A stretch of 42,423 bases of DNA from Desulfovibrio sp. (GCA_031279825.1 JAITHT010000051.1:1-42423); one strand, 5' to 3'; shown: positions 1-8,093, counted from the first letter of the stretch. Numbers and translations are program-made. The notes: generated by a model not told the origin, from the sequence alone.

Positions 1-119
1 GCCCCGACCCCGCCCTGAAGGGCGGGGTTTCTTTCCGGGGCGGAAGCTTGGGAGGGGCTGGGACCCCTCCCAAGCGCAAGACGCGAAGCCCTGAAGGGCT
101 TCGCTACCTCATTTGGATA
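1..119 (+). repeat. Family 1 structured repeat, copy A (cut by window edge)
   Basis: This copy holds three hairpins in a row. The first is a G+C-rich stem with a TGAA loop followed by TTTCTTT, which resembles an intrinsic terminator. The second is a 12-bp stem (GCTTGGGAGGGG and its complement) with loop CTGGGA. The third is a 9-bp stem GCGAAGCCC/GGGCTTCGC, again with a TGAA loop. Near-identical full copies lie at 16298-16464 and 29867-30033, and partial ones at 3015-3100 and 14784-14873. The 5' head seen in those copies falls outside the window here. It lies just past the 3' end of panC, which is on the other strand. Confidence 0.9.
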
Positions 120-175
120 CACTCGTTGCGTCTGTTTCTCTCCTGAAAAGCCTTGTCCGTCCCCATGAAAACATT

Positions 176-1024
176 CTACGCCGTGACGGCGACGTTATCA
201 ATCAGTCGGGTTTTGCCGATACAGGCGGCAAGCGCGATTAGCGCGGGACCGGCAAGATTGCGCAGGGGCCGCATAGAGACCGGATGGACTATTTCGATGT
301 AGTCGATGGCGATCAGGGGCTCTGTCGTCAGCTCGGTTTTAATAACGGTCCTGAGGATGGCGCTGTCCCGTTCGCCGTCGGCGACGGCCTGTTCGGCAAG
401 ACGCAGGGAGCGGCTCAGCGCCAGGGCCGCCTTGCGTTCTTCAGGCCGCAGATAGATGTTGCGGGAGCTTTTAGCCAACCCGTCCTGTTCTCGGACGATG
501 GGGCAGGCGACGATTTCTGTGGGAATATTCAAATCCTGCGTCATCCTCCGGATGACGGCCAGTTGTTGGGCGTCTTTCCGGCCGAAGTAGGCCTTATCCG
601 GAGCGATGATATTGAACAGTTTACATACTACCGTGCACACACCCGCAAAATGCGCGGGCCGGCTTTTGCCGCATAGTCCTTCGGTAAGTCCATTTACGGT
701 AATTGTTGTATGGAATTCATGTGGATACATGATGTCTGACCGCGGATGAAAAATAAGGTGGACCCCAGCGCCTTCGCAACACAGGACATCCCGTTCCATA
801 TCCCGCGGATACCGTTCAAGGTCTTCATGTGGACCGAACTGCAGGGGGTTGACGAAAATACTGACGACGACGCGGTCATTTTCTCCAGCGGCCCGTTGCA
901 TCAGACTTTGATGTCCTTCATGCAGATAACCCATGGTGGGCACCAGCCCGATGGACATCCTCTCTTTTTTCCAGACGGCGACGGCGGCGCGAATCTCAGG
1001 CACTGTACCGAGTATCGGTATCAC
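176..1024 (-). CDS. panC: Pantothenate synthetase (pantoate--beta-alanine ligase)
   Basis: This cytosolic enzyme makes pantothenate from pantoate, beta-alanine and ATP, the last step of vitamin B5 synthesis for coenzyme A. At 282 residues it has the normal length. All family signatures are present: PTMGYLHEGH at residues 29-38 (the HxGH nucleotide-binding motif), FVNPLQF, GKSRPAHFAGV, YFGRKDAQQ and GLAKSSRN. The start is GTG, chosen because AAGGA lies about seven bases upstream and the homology begins at once (MIPILGTVPEIRAA). No panB or panD is adjacent. The gene is flanked on both sides by repeats (copy A of family 1 downstream, a family 2 copy upstream), so it looks like a single-gene unit. 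Function is confident; the promoter was not identified. Confidence 0.95.
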   Translation of the reverse strand: MIPILGTVPEIRAAVAVWKKERMSIGLVPTMGYLHEGHQSLMQRAAGENDRVVVSIFVNPLQFGPHEDLERYPRDMERDVLCCEGAGVHLIFHPRSDIMYPHEFHTTITVNGLTEGLCGKSRPAHFAGVCTVVCKLFNIIAPDKAYFGRKDAQQLAVIRRMTQDLNIPTEIVACPIVREQDGLAKSSRNIYLRPEERKAALALSRSLRLAEQAVADGERDSAILRTVIKTELTTEPLIAIDYIEIVHPVSMRPLRNLAGPALIALAACIGKTRLIDNVAVTA

Positions 1025-1054
1025 AATCTGTCCTTTTGCTCTTTGCGGGTCGTA

Positions 1055-1084
1055 CTACGGCATTTTCAGCTGAAACATTCGTGC
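1055..1084. repeat. Hairpin upstream of panC, possible diverged family 2 copy
   Basis: The segment reads CGGCA...TGCCG around a perfect 12-nt palindrome TTTCAGCTGAAA. The GCATTTTCA...TGAAA layout recalls the first hairpin of family 2 (1129-1251 and 40628-40752), but the similarity is short. It lies in the panC leader region on the minus strand and could instead be an operator. Kinship to family 2 is inference. Confidence 0.35.
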
Positions 1085-1128
1085 CGCCAAAGAACCGAGG
1101 GCGGGCTTCGCCGACTGTTAAACGAGCG

Positions 1129-1251
1129 GGGCATTTGCAACGTGAAAATGCCCGTCAATCGGCAGTGTAAGCGCTGACTCGCGCGCGACGCACAGGCGAA
1201 ACGTGTGTTCGCCGTAAAGGACGAGCGCGACGTTTCAAAGTTAATCCGCTC
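1129..1251 (+). repeat. Family 2 structured repeat, copy a
   Basis: A segment of about 123 bp that aligns over its whole length with 40628-40752. Shared blocks include the CGGCAG.(G/A)TAAGCGC block, GGCGAAAC....TTCGCC and the near-identical right end ACGTTTCAAAGTTAATCCGCTC. The first hairpin is GGGCATTT.../...AAATGCCC here but GAGCATTTTCA/TGAAAATGCTC in the other copy, a compensatory change that keeps the pairing. It sits within about 12 bases of the stop codon of the lytic transglycosylase gene, so it may act in 3'-end formation or mRNA stability. Confidence 0.8.
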
Positions 1252-1262
1252 TCTTTGAAGCG

Positions 1263-2663
1263 TTAGTTACTATAGTTGGCGGCGGAATAGTTTTTCATGC
1301 GGTTCAATACGATTTCCACATAACGTCGGGTTTCCGCATAGGGCATTTCCGTCGTCAGAGCGGCATAGACCTGTTCCGGCGTCAGGGCATTAATGCGGTC
1401 AAGCGCTGTTTCCGGATCCGGATCAAAAAAGCGGAGCACCGCGTTGGGGCCGCCGTTATAGGCGGCAATGATGCAAAGCTGGCGGGAGGCGGTATTGTTG
1501 ACTTTGGCGAAATAGCGGCGCCCCAGGAGGTGCAGATAGACGGCGCCGTATTTGATATTATATTGGGGAGAGAAGAGGGTTTCCATGCTGGGCGTGCCGT
1601 GCGTACCCATAAGATAACGGTAGACTTCGTTGCCCGCCGTATCCGGGACTATCTGCATAAGCCCCACAGCCTGGCTGGAGCTGACGGCAAGCGGGTTGAA
1701 ATTGCTTTCAGTGTGCATGATGGCAAGCATCAGAGAGGCGGCAAGATTGTATTGTTCCGCGTACAGGCTGACATAGTCATGGTATTTGTCCGGATTTGAC
1801 CCGTAATGGGCTCCGGGGACGGGTGTGCCCAGACCCAGCAGGAGGCGTTGCCGATTCGCCGCGTGACTGTCTTCAGCAAAATCGCACGTCATGGCTGTTT
1901 TTTGGGGAAAATCCCTGTTTCTCCATGCCCAGCGAACGGGAGTTCCTTCATGATCCAGGGATTCACCGTATAATAACGAGGGCAGGCGGTCTTTTGAGGC
2001 GTTAGGCGGTGTGAATAAAGTAACGTCAATGGGATCAAGGGACGGCGCCGGCGGTAGATTTACGGCCTGGCGCAAGGGGCTTATAAAGACGCTGCCGTCA
2101 ATTGTTTCAATACTGACGCGTCCTTTGGAAAAATGCACGATGCCTTTTTTCCCCTGTTTTTGTGAGGGGGACATTGCCGCCGGACGCTGGGCGTTCACAT
2201 CCGGTCCGTGCTCGTTGGAGAAAAAAACTATTCTGGAAGAAGACTCGGCGGAGTAGACAGGCATGGAGCCAGTCGTCCGGACGGAAGCGTTCCGACCGGG
2301 GAAAAAAGGATCGCCGTCTTCAAGATGGCTCCGCGGGTTTTCGTTGATTACGGCAAAATTGGCGGGCAGACAGACGTAAGGACCATACGGTCCGGTAGGG
2401 GGGCGGGTCAGATGGGCCAGAGTGGCGCCGGCGGCAAGGGCGGCGGCGACGCATAATGCCAGCGTGGCGCCGAGCAACAGAGCCGTATATGCGCCGAAGG
2501 GCGAGTCCTTCAGGATGCCGTCCCAGGAAACGACTCTTTTGTCAATATTTTGGCGATAAACATTTCTCAAGGCGCGTAAAAGGGGCCGTATTGTTTCAAT
2601 ACGGAAAAGGATCTTACGGAAAAGAATCTTGAGAGTCATACGTGTATTATTGTGGCACTGCAT
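1263..2663 (-). CDS. Membrane-bound lytic murein transglycosylase, MltC type
   Basis: Predicted to cleave the beta-1,4 link between N-acetylmuramic acid and N-acetylglucosamine in peptidoglycan, leaving a 1,6-anhydro end. Order of parts: a cytoplasmic basic N-terminus; one membrane segment at about residues 58-85 (AYTALLLGATLALCVAAA); a low-complexity periplasmic stretch; an MltC-N-like region (GIVHFSKGRVSIETIDG, then LLYGESLDHEGTPVRW); and a C-terminal SLT domain from about residue 295. The likely catalytic glutamate is E319 in AIMHTESNFNP, followed by QAVGLMQI and AAYNGGP, which are SLT hallmarks. Classic MltC is a lipoprotein; this one has a transmembrane anchor instead. The start is uncertain because no clear Shine-Dalgarno precedes either Met1 or Met9. 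Confidence 0.85.
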   Translation of the reverse strand: MQCHNNTRMTLKILFRKILFRIETIRPLLRALRNVYRQNIDKRVVSWDGILKDSPFGAYTALLLGATLALCVAAALAAGATLAHLTRPPTGPYGPYVCLPANFAVINENPRSHLEDGDPFFPGRNASVRTTGSMPVYSAESSSRIVFFSNEHGPDVNAQRPAAMSPSQKQGKKGIVHFSKGRVSIETIDGSVFISPLRQAVNLPPAPSLDPIDVTLFTPPNASKDRLPSLLYGESLDHEGTPVRWAWRNRDFPQKTAMTCDFAEDSHAANRQRLLLGLGTPVPGAHYGSNPDKYHDYVSLYAEQYNLAASLMLAIMHTESNFNPLAVSSSQAVGLMQIVPDTAGNEVYRYLMGTHGTPSMETLFSPQYNIKYGAVYLHLLGRRYFAKVNNTASRQLCIIAAYNGGPNAVLRFFDPDPETALDRINALTPEQVYAALTTEMPYAETRRYVEIVLNRMKNYSAANYSN

Positions 2664-3014
2664 GGATATAGTATGAGTTTTCAGGTAGTGTCCGCACGCC
2701 TCCTCCTCCGGGGTGGCGGTTCGTTGCCGGGCGGAAACTCGCGCCGTCAGTGAGGCTCAGGATATGCGCCTTACACGTCCATTGAGTTCCAACTGAGTTA
2801 ATAATGCAAACCCCGCGCCAAGGTCAATGCGCGCCGCATCGGGAGCGGTCGTTGATGCGACGGCATTTCCACCTCCGGCTGTAGCCGGTTCATTTCCCGG
2901 GACCGTACAATCGCGCAATGAAGAAACGCCTTAATAAATTGGCGACGTGAGGCGTTATTGGCGCGATAGCTCGTTATGCCCGATATTCATGTGGAAGTCA
3001 TTTCATAATTCACT
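2664..3014. other. Noncoding spacer with one transposon-end-like word
   Basis: About 350 bases with no credible ORF on either strand. The only recognisable item is CAGGTAGTGTCC at about 2690-2701, which recurs in the minus-strand reading near 14750, where it follows a truncated transposase start. Such GGTAGTGTC words are typical of insertion-sequence ends, so this may be a decayed mobile-element border. The rest (including an imperfect repeat of ACGCC...GGCGT around 2928-2965) gives no clear signal. Confidence 0.4.
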
Positions 3015-3100
3015 ATCCGAATGAGGTAGCGAAGCCCTTCAGGGCGGGGTCGGGGCTATATGGCCTTGCGGCCGGGGTTTCAGACCACAAAGGAAGTTCC
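3015..3100 (-). repeat. Family 1 structured repeat, copy B (internally deleted, inverted)
   Basis: Read on the minus strand this copy has the normal head (the CTTTGTGGTCTGAAAC word), then a GGCC-GCAA-GGCC hairpin, then GCCCCGACCCC. It passes directly from the first GCCCTGAAGGGC into the tail GGGCTTCGCTACCTCATT. The middle of the element, including the 12-bp hairpin, is missing. The breakpoint lies exactly in the 12-base word that occurs twice in full copies, so the deletion can be explained by recombination or slippage between the two. Confidence 0.9.
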
Positions 3101-3118
3101 TATGCAATGACTTCTGAC

Positions 3119-3194
3119 GCCGGACGAAAGTCCGGCGCGCCGCCACAAGCGGCGTGAGCAAGCCGAAAACCGCGTTTTTCGGCGAAGCGATCCT
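3119..3194 (+). repeat. Family 3 structured repeat, copy a
   Basis: Three adjacent hairpins: GCCGGAC-GAAA-GTCCGGC; CGCCGC-CACAA-GCGGCG; and GCCGAAAA-CCGCG-TTTTTCGGC. The element ends in CGATCCT. The second and third hairpins and the terminal CGATCCT recur at 30167-30224 with changes that keep the pairing. It is immediately followed by a long perfect palindrome (3194-3222). There is no coding capacity. Confidence 0.65.
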
Positions 3195-3222
3195 CATACA
3201 TAGGCCATTGGCCTATGTATGA
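3194..3222. repeat. Perfect 14-bp-arm palindrome
   Basis: TCATACATAGGCCA is followed by a single central T and then its exact reverse complement. An uninterrupted 29-base palindrome is too long for chance in this setting. It lies between a family 3 repeat and the adhesin-like gene (start at 3412). It could be a strong cruciform, an operator, or the end of a mobile element. There is no U-tract, so it is not a standard terminator. Confidence 0.7.
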
Positions 3223-3411
3223 AATTACTTGTCGTTATGATTTGACCTGAGTGCCCCTTCGGGTTAAGTTGTCGGAGATATAGCCGATACTCTTTTGTCG
3301 TCTCAATATCCGGGGCATGCTCCGTATGAAGAACGGCCGGCGTCTGTAGGCAGGGTAATTGCCGTATGTATCGCATGCGTCACGAAAGGCCCCTTGGTTA
3401 AGGAAAGAGAG

Positions 3412-4635
3412 ATGAAACCTGTTCATCTGAGTATGCCGCCGCCGGGAAAAGAGGCTAAAGTCGCTCCGGAGCCCGGACGCCCCTTGGCCTTGGCCTTTGC
3501 GCCGATGGATATGCGCTTTGAACGGGGAGGCCGTAATCTGTATATTGACGCGCCTGACGGCGCGCAGCTTGTTATCGTTGATTATTTCGCTTTTCCGGAA
3601 TTGCCCGCCTTCTATACCGAGGATGGCAGGCTTGTTTCCGGAGTTGACTTCCTGATGGTTATGAATCCGATTATGGATCTTACCATTGCCGAATCTTTCC
3701 CCGCGTCCGCCGGCAAATCCCCTCCGATTTTCAATGTGCCTGGAGAACCTTGGGATGAGAGCTTTTATCATTTGGCTACGGAAGATAACGATGCGAGATA
3801 TCATGCCGAATGGGCGGGCCTGTCCGGAATTTCCGCCGCTCCTGACGCCGGGGCGGCTGTCGGCGGCCGTGGAGGCACCCATTACTGGCTTGGCGGAGAC
3901 GCGCTTCAAGGGCAATCGTTTATTCAAAATATCGCGGGATCGATCACCGTGACGCTGATTGCGCCCTCCGGGGCGACGGCGGAATCTTTTTTTATCTATG
4001 CGAGCATGCAGGGCGGCGATTTTTCTTTTCCCGGCGCGGGTGAGGCTAAGGGCAATAACGGCCTTTTTCAGGATGGCGTCATGGGGAGGGCCAGCATCGT
4101 GCAGCGCAGCGCTTTGGAAGGGGATTCTCTGACGCTTGCGGCGGAGGCTTTTTCTTCTTTCGAATCGTATTACGGCGGGTGGCTGCTTATGAGTTTTCCC
4201 TCCATGCGGGTGGAGGGAATAGAGATTCTGATGAACGCTCCCAGCGGTCAGTCCGTGGTGGATTTACAGGAATATTTCAGCCATCCCGTTTTTAATGACG
4301 TGCCGATTGCCTGGTTATATGATGAAGAGCATAAAGTGCCCAGCGATCTGGCTGATTTTATTGATGACGGCTTTGATTTATTTGATTTTCTTGATGTGGT
4401 GGCAGAGCGGGAAACACTGCTCCCGCTTGCCGACGATCCGGTTGCGGAAAGCTTGCTTCCTCATGTGGAAGATATCGTGCTGGTTCACGCGGAGAGCCAT
4501 GACGCCATTAAACTGCGCGATGACTGGACTTTGCCGGAAAAAATAGAAGATACTTCGTATAGTCCCTTTACTTTTGACGAGCAGACCATGCCCCTTCACG
4601 AGAGCAATTTTTCTGAAAATGAGGGAGAAGGCTGA
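3412..4635 (+). CDS. Adhesin N-terminal-prefix-like protein, short form
   Basis: 407 residues, no catalytic motif. The first 100 or so residues (PPGKEAKVAPEPGRPLALAF, RGGRNLYIDAPDGAQLVIVD, GVDFLMVMNPIMDL) resemble the N-terminal prefix of giant LapA/RTX-type repeat adhesins common in Desulfovibrio, which are normally followed by thousands of residues of repeats and a secretion signal. Here the protein stops after about 400 residues without tandem repeats or glycine-aspartate nonapeptides. The C-terminal third is strongly acidic (SDLADFIDDGFDLFDFLDVV). Start at Met 3412 is preferred because AAGGAAAGAGAG sits directly upstream; the frame is open back to 3295. It may be a truncated adhesin or a free-standing relative. 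The family match is from memory of the sequence style, so moderate. Confidence 0.55.
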   Translation: MKPVHLSMPPPGKEAKVAPEPGRPLALAFAPMDMRFERGGRNLYIDAPDGAQLVIVDYFAFPELPAFYTEDGRLVSGVDFLMVMNPIMDLTIAESFPASAGKSPPIFNVPGEPWDESFYHLATEDNDARYHAEWAGLSGISAAPDAGAAVGGRGGTHYWLGGDALQGQSFIQNIAGSITVTLIAPSGATAESFFIYASMQGGDFSFPGAGEAKGNNGLFQDGVMGRASIVQRSALEGDSLTLAAEAFSSFESYYGGWLLMSFPSMRVEGIEILMNAPSGQSVVDLQEYFSHPVFNDVPIAWLYDEEHKVPSDLADFIDDGFDLFDFLDVVAERETLLPLADDPVAESLLPHVEDIVLVHAESHDAIKLRDDWTLPEKIEDTSYSPFTFDEQTMPLHESNFSENEGEG

Positions 4636-4832
4636 ATCAGCTGTTCCCACCGTCTTTGCAATACTTTTACATCCTGTGATCCCCTTGTTCATGCCGGCAT
4701 TTTTCTGTTCGCGGTAACGGTCGGCAAGTCCGCGGATTATACGCGTGTTTTTGTCAAAGTCGATATGGGGCCATTTCACGTAATGCCTCATCTCGCGTTT
4801 TTCCGCGGCAACGCGGAGGGGTCTCCCGTGAG

Positions 4833-4862
4833 TTGACAAAGCGCGGCCTTTTTGCGTAAGCG
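4833..4862 (+). promoter_or_regulatory. Candidate bioB promoter
   Basis: A perfect TTGACA at 4833-4838 lies 18 bases before a weak TAAGCG. Transcription would start about 15-20 bases before the bioB ATG. The -35 is good and the -10 poor. No clear BirA operator palindrome is visible. Confidence 0.3.
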
Positions 4863-4884
4863 GTAAATTCTCAAGGGGTCAGTT

Positions 4885-5859
4885 ATGCGTGACAGCATGT
4901 GTGCCGTCCTGCGCGCCGCCTGCGCCGGGCGAGCCATATCCGAGAGTGAGGCGGAACGACTTCTTTCCCTGCTCCCGGGCGTATTGACGGATATTGTGGC
5001 CGTGGCGGGCGCCGCGCGCGTGGCGGGCGGCACGCGGGCATTTACCTGCGGCATCATTAACGCCAAATCCGGACGATGCGGCGAAGATTGCGCCTTTTGC
5101 GCTCAATCTCGCCACCATGATGCCGCCGCGCCCGTCTATCCGCTGGTTGATGAGGAGACTTTGCTTGAACGCGCGGAACAGCTTGCGCAATCCGGCGTCA
5201 CGTATATGGGTATAGTCACCGGCGGCGTCGGCCCGGCCGCGCGGGATTTTGAACGGATCTGCCGGGCGGCGCGGCGGATCGCGCGGGAGGTCGGCATCAA
5301 GCTTTGCGCCTCCCTCGGCCTGCTTGAGGAAGGGCAGGCGCTTGCTCTCAAACATGCCGGGTTCACCAGTTATCACCATAACCTGGAATGTGCCCGCAGT
5401 TATTACAGCCGTATTTGCACCACCCATTCGTACGAGCGGCGGAGAGAGACCGTGCAACAGGCCCGGGATGCCGGACTCAGAACGTGTACCGGGGGCATCT
5501 TCGGCTTGGGGGAGAGTTGGCGGCAACGTCTGGAACTTTCCGCCGATCTGCGGACACTGAATGTGGATTCCATTCCCGTCAATTTTCTGACTCCCATAGC
5601 CGGCACTCCTCTGGAACACGCGCCCGGCCTCCATGCCGGGGAGGCGTTGGCCCTTATCGCATTGCTCCGGCTTATGCATCCGGGTAAGGATATCCTCATC
5701 TGCGGCGGCCGCACCCGTACCCTGGGAGAGTGGGAAAACAGTCTGTTTTTTGCCGGAGCCAACGGATTGATGGTCGGCGACTATCTTACGTTGAAAGGCA
5801 ACGCCCTCGCCGATGACATGCGCATGCTGCGCACCCTTGGATTGGCGCGGGATGTCTGA
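4885..5859 (+). CDS. bioB: Biotin synthase
   Basis: Radical-SAM enzyme that inserts sulfur into dethiobiotin to form biotin, the last step of the pathway. 324 residues, the usual length. The 4Fe-4S cysteine triad is C65-x3-C69-x2-C72 within GRCGEDCAFCAQS. Other family marks are YHHNLECARSYY, CTGGIFGLGE (cysteine ligand region), PVNFLTPIAGTPL and the C-terminal ICGGRTRTL, containing the arginine that binds the 2Fe-2S cluster. The start ATG follows AAGGGG at a suitable distance. Its stop overlaps the start of the next gene (ATGTCTGA), so bioB and the bioD-bioA fusion are translationally coupled. Confidence 0.97.
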   Translation: MRDSMCAVLRAACAGRAISESEAERLLSLLPGVLTDIVAVAGAARVAGGTRAFTCGIINAKSGRCGEDCAFCAQSRHHDAAAPVYPLVDEETLLERAEQLAQSGVTYMGIVTGGVGPAARDFERICRAARRIAREVGIKLCASLGLLEEGQALALKHAGFTSYHHNLECARSYYSRICTTHSYERRRETVQQARDAGLRTCTGGIFGLGESWRQRLELSADLRTLNVDSIPVNFLTPIAGTPLEHAPGLHAGEALALIALLRLMHPGKDILICGGRTRTLGEWENSLFFAGANGLMVGDYLTLKGNALADDMRMLRTLGLARDV

Positions 5860-8029
5860 TCCGGATATCCTCTGCGTTGTCGGCACGGATACCGATGTCG
5901 GCAAAACGGTCGTCACCGCGGCTCTGACCAGGGCAGCCCGCCGTCTCGGCCTGCGTCCCCTTGCGCTCAAAGCCGTTCAGACCGGATGCGGGCGTGACGC
6001 TGCCGGTCATTTGCGCGCGCCGGATTGCGCCGTATACCGCGATGCCTGTCCCGAGGCGGAACACGCCGCGTTGATCCTGCTTGAAGACGCCTGCTCGCCG
6101 CATTTGGCCGCCGGGCGTGAAGGCGTGCGCTTGTCGGCCGGCGCCATCGCCGGAAAAATCGCGGATATGGCGCGTTCTTTGACTACCGGGCCGCTGATCA
6201 TTGAGGGCGCCGGCGGCCTGTTGACTCCCCTGAACGATACGGAAACCCTGCTGGACGCCTTTGCTCCGCTGCATGCCTCTTTCGTGCTGGTGGCCGCCAA
6301 CAGGCTGGGTATGCTCAATCATGTTTTTCTGTCCGCGGAATGTTTGCGCGCGCGCGGTCTGCGTCTTCTCGGCCTTGTCCCGACCATGCCGGAACCGGAG
6401 GAATCCGCTTTGGAACGGCGGATTCTGGCCGATAATATCGGGATTGTTTCCCGCATGGGAGGATTGCCCTGTTTAGCGGTCTTGCCGTTCATCAGAGAAC
6501 TGCGCGACCCCGATCCGGCAGTCCGTTTTCAGGGATGGGAACTGGCATCGGCAATATTTTTGAATCGCTTGGCGGCGGAGAAAAAAGAGGGTCCTTGCCT
6601 GTTGCCGTCTTTGGCCGGAAAAGAGATTCCCGCGCACTCCGCCACACCTGTGCCGAATGACTCCCGGCCTGGATTCTTGACTCCTCTTTGCACGGAAAGA
6701 GAGGTTGCCGGGCGGAAAGTCCCTTTGTCATTCTCTCGCGATGCGGCGGCTGACGCGCTGCTCCATTTTGATCGAGAGCACATTTGGCATCCTTACACCT
6801 CGGCCGTCGCGCCGTTACGGGCGCGGGAGGCGGTGAGCGTCAAGGGATCGCGCATTTATCTGCGGGGAGGCGATGTCTTGATTGACGGCATGGCATCGTG
6901 GTGGTGCGCCGTGCACGGATACAGGCATCCGGCCTTGATGCGGGCTTTGCGTGAACAGGCGGGGCATCTGCCTCATGTCATGTTCGGCGGTCTGACCCAC
7001 GAGGCCGCGGTCAGCCTGGCGCGCAAGTTGTTGTCGATCGCGCCGTCGGGTATGGATCGGGTTTTTTTTTCCGACTCCGGTTCCGTGGCTGTGGAGGTGG
7101 CTGTGAAAATGGCCGTTCAGTATCAGAGGGCGAACGGACATCCGGAGCGCTGCAAATTAATGACGGTCCGGGGCGGCTATCATGGAGATACGCTCGGGGC
7201 CATGAGCGTATGCGATCCGGAAAACGGCATGCACGCGGATTTTCGCGGCATCTTGCCGCGGCAGGTGTTCGCTCCCCGTCCTTCCTGCCGCTTTGACGCG
7301 GACTATGCCCCCGCCCCGGCCGCCGTCTTTGAGCGCCTGTTGCGTCGGCACGCCGCGAAAGTGGCCGCCGTGATCCTCGAGCCTGTTCTTCAGGGGGCGG
7401 GCGGCATGTGGATGTACCATCCGGACTATCTGCGCCGTGTCGGCGAACTGTGCCGGGAGACGGGATGCCTGTTGATCGCGGATGAAATAGCCACGGGTTT
7501 CGGCCGTACGGGCAAGATGTTCGCCTGCGAGTGGGCGGGGGTAACTCCGGACATTCTCTGTCTGGGCAAGGCGCTGACCGGCGGCGTCATGAGTCTTGCC
7601 GCCACGCTGGCAACGAAAGAGGTGGCCGAGGGCATTTCGCGGGACGGTCGGGCTTTGATGCACGGGCCGACCTTTATGGCCAACGCTCTGGCCTGCGCTG
7701 TCGCCTCGGCCAGCCTTGATTTGCTTTTATCGCGTGAGTGGGGGGAGGATGTGGCGCGCATAGCAAGGGCCTTGCGGCGCGGGCTTGAGCCGTGCGGAGA
7801 GTTGCCGGATGTGGCGGACGCGCGGGTGCTGGGGGCTGTCGGCGTATTGGAAATGCGCCGTCCGGTAGCGGTGGAAAAACTCCAGGACTACTTCGTCCGG
7901 CGCGGGGTATGGTTGCGGCCCTTCGGCCGTCTGATTTACGTCATGCCGCCCTATGTCATGGAGGACGATGATCTTGAACGGCTCACCCATGCCATGCGCG
8001 GCGCGGTGGAGGAGCGGGCGTGGGAATAA
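5852..8029 (+). CDS. bioD-bioA: Fused dethiobiotin synthetase / adenosylmethionine-8-amino-7-oxononanoate aminotransferase
   Basis: One 725-residue polypeptide carries two consecutive steps. Residues 1 to about 225 are BioD (ATP-dependent ring closure to dethiobiotin) with P-loop GTDTDVGKT from about residue 11, LKAVQTGC and IEGAGGLLTPL. From about residue 305 the protein is BioA, a fold-type I PLP aminotransferase, with HIWHPYTS, ASWWCAVHGY, DSGSVAVEVA, ADEIATGFGRTG and the PLP lysine K573 in LCLGKALTGG. The two are joined by about 70 residues of non-conserved linker. The start ATG at 5852 overlaps the bioB stop; an upstream in-frame start at 5813 would lie inside bioB and is rejected. BioD-before-BioA fusions are known in plants and a minority of bacteria. 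No bioF, bioC or bioH is nearby. Confidence 0.95.
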   Translation: MSDPDILCVVGTDTDVGKTVVTAALTRAARRLGLRPLALKAVQTGCGRDAAGHLRAPDCAVYRDACPEAEHAALILLEDACSPHLAAGREGVRLSAGAIAGKIADMARSLTTGPLIIEGAGGLLTPLNDTETLLDAFAPLHASFVLVAANRLGMLNHVFLSAECLRARGLRLLGLVPTMPEPEESALERRILADNIGIVSRMGGLPCLAVLPFIRELRDPDPAVRFQGWELASAIFLNRLAAEKKEGPCLLPSLAGKEIPAHSATPVPNDSRPGFLTPLCTEREVAGRKVPLSFSRDAAADALLHFDREHIWHPYTSAVAPLRAREAVSVKGSRIYLRGGDVLIDGMASWWCAVHGYRHPALMRALREQAGHLPHVMFGGLTHEAAVSLARKLLSIAPSGMDRVFFSDSGSVAVEVAVKMAVQYQRANGHPERCKLMTVRGGYHGDTLGAMSVCDPENGMHADFRGILPRQVFAPRPSCRFDADYAPAPAAVFERLLRRHAAKVAAVILEPVLQGAGGMWMYHPDYLRRVGELCRETGCLLIADEIATGFGRTGKMFACEWAGVTPDILCLGKALTGGVMSLAATLATKEVAEGISRDGRALMHGPTFMANALACAVASASLDLLLSREWGEDVARIARALRRGLEPCGELPDVADARVLGAVGVLEMRRPVAVEKLQDYFVRRGVWLRPFGRLIYVMPPYVMEDDDLERLTHAMRGAVEERAWE
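6657..6733. repeat. Possible palindromic element inside the bioD-bioA linker
   Basis: The linker DNA is bounded by an inverted repeat, GAATGAC at 6657-6663 and GTCATTC at 6727-6733. Inside lie GGCCTGGATTC and an imperfect hairpin CCTCTTT...AAAGAGAGG. These words resemble the common GTCATTCC/GGAATCCAGG class of intergenic palindromes. This suggests that a small repeat was captured in frame and now forms part of the linker. This is inference from short words. Confidence 0.35.
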
Positions 8030-8093
8030 CCTCGGGGGCCCTGCTCCGGTGCGGCGTGATGCGGCGTCCGGCTTTATGTAATCGGGGTATGTT

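Noticed and set aside
1-119. CRISPR array or tandem repeat
   Set aside because: The repeated segments in this window are dispersed kilobases apart, differ in length, and have no regular spacers or cas genes.
4378-4839. Minus-strand ORF overlapping the adhesin-like gene and the bioB leader
   Set aside because: The part in the spacer (VKWPHIDFDKNTRIIRGLAD) looks protein-like, but the frame runs through the opposite gene without a stop and I recognise no family. Coding status unproven.
5813-5851. Longer start for the bioD-bioA gene
   Set aside because: It would overlap bioB by 47 bases and lacks similarity before MSDPDILCVVGTD.
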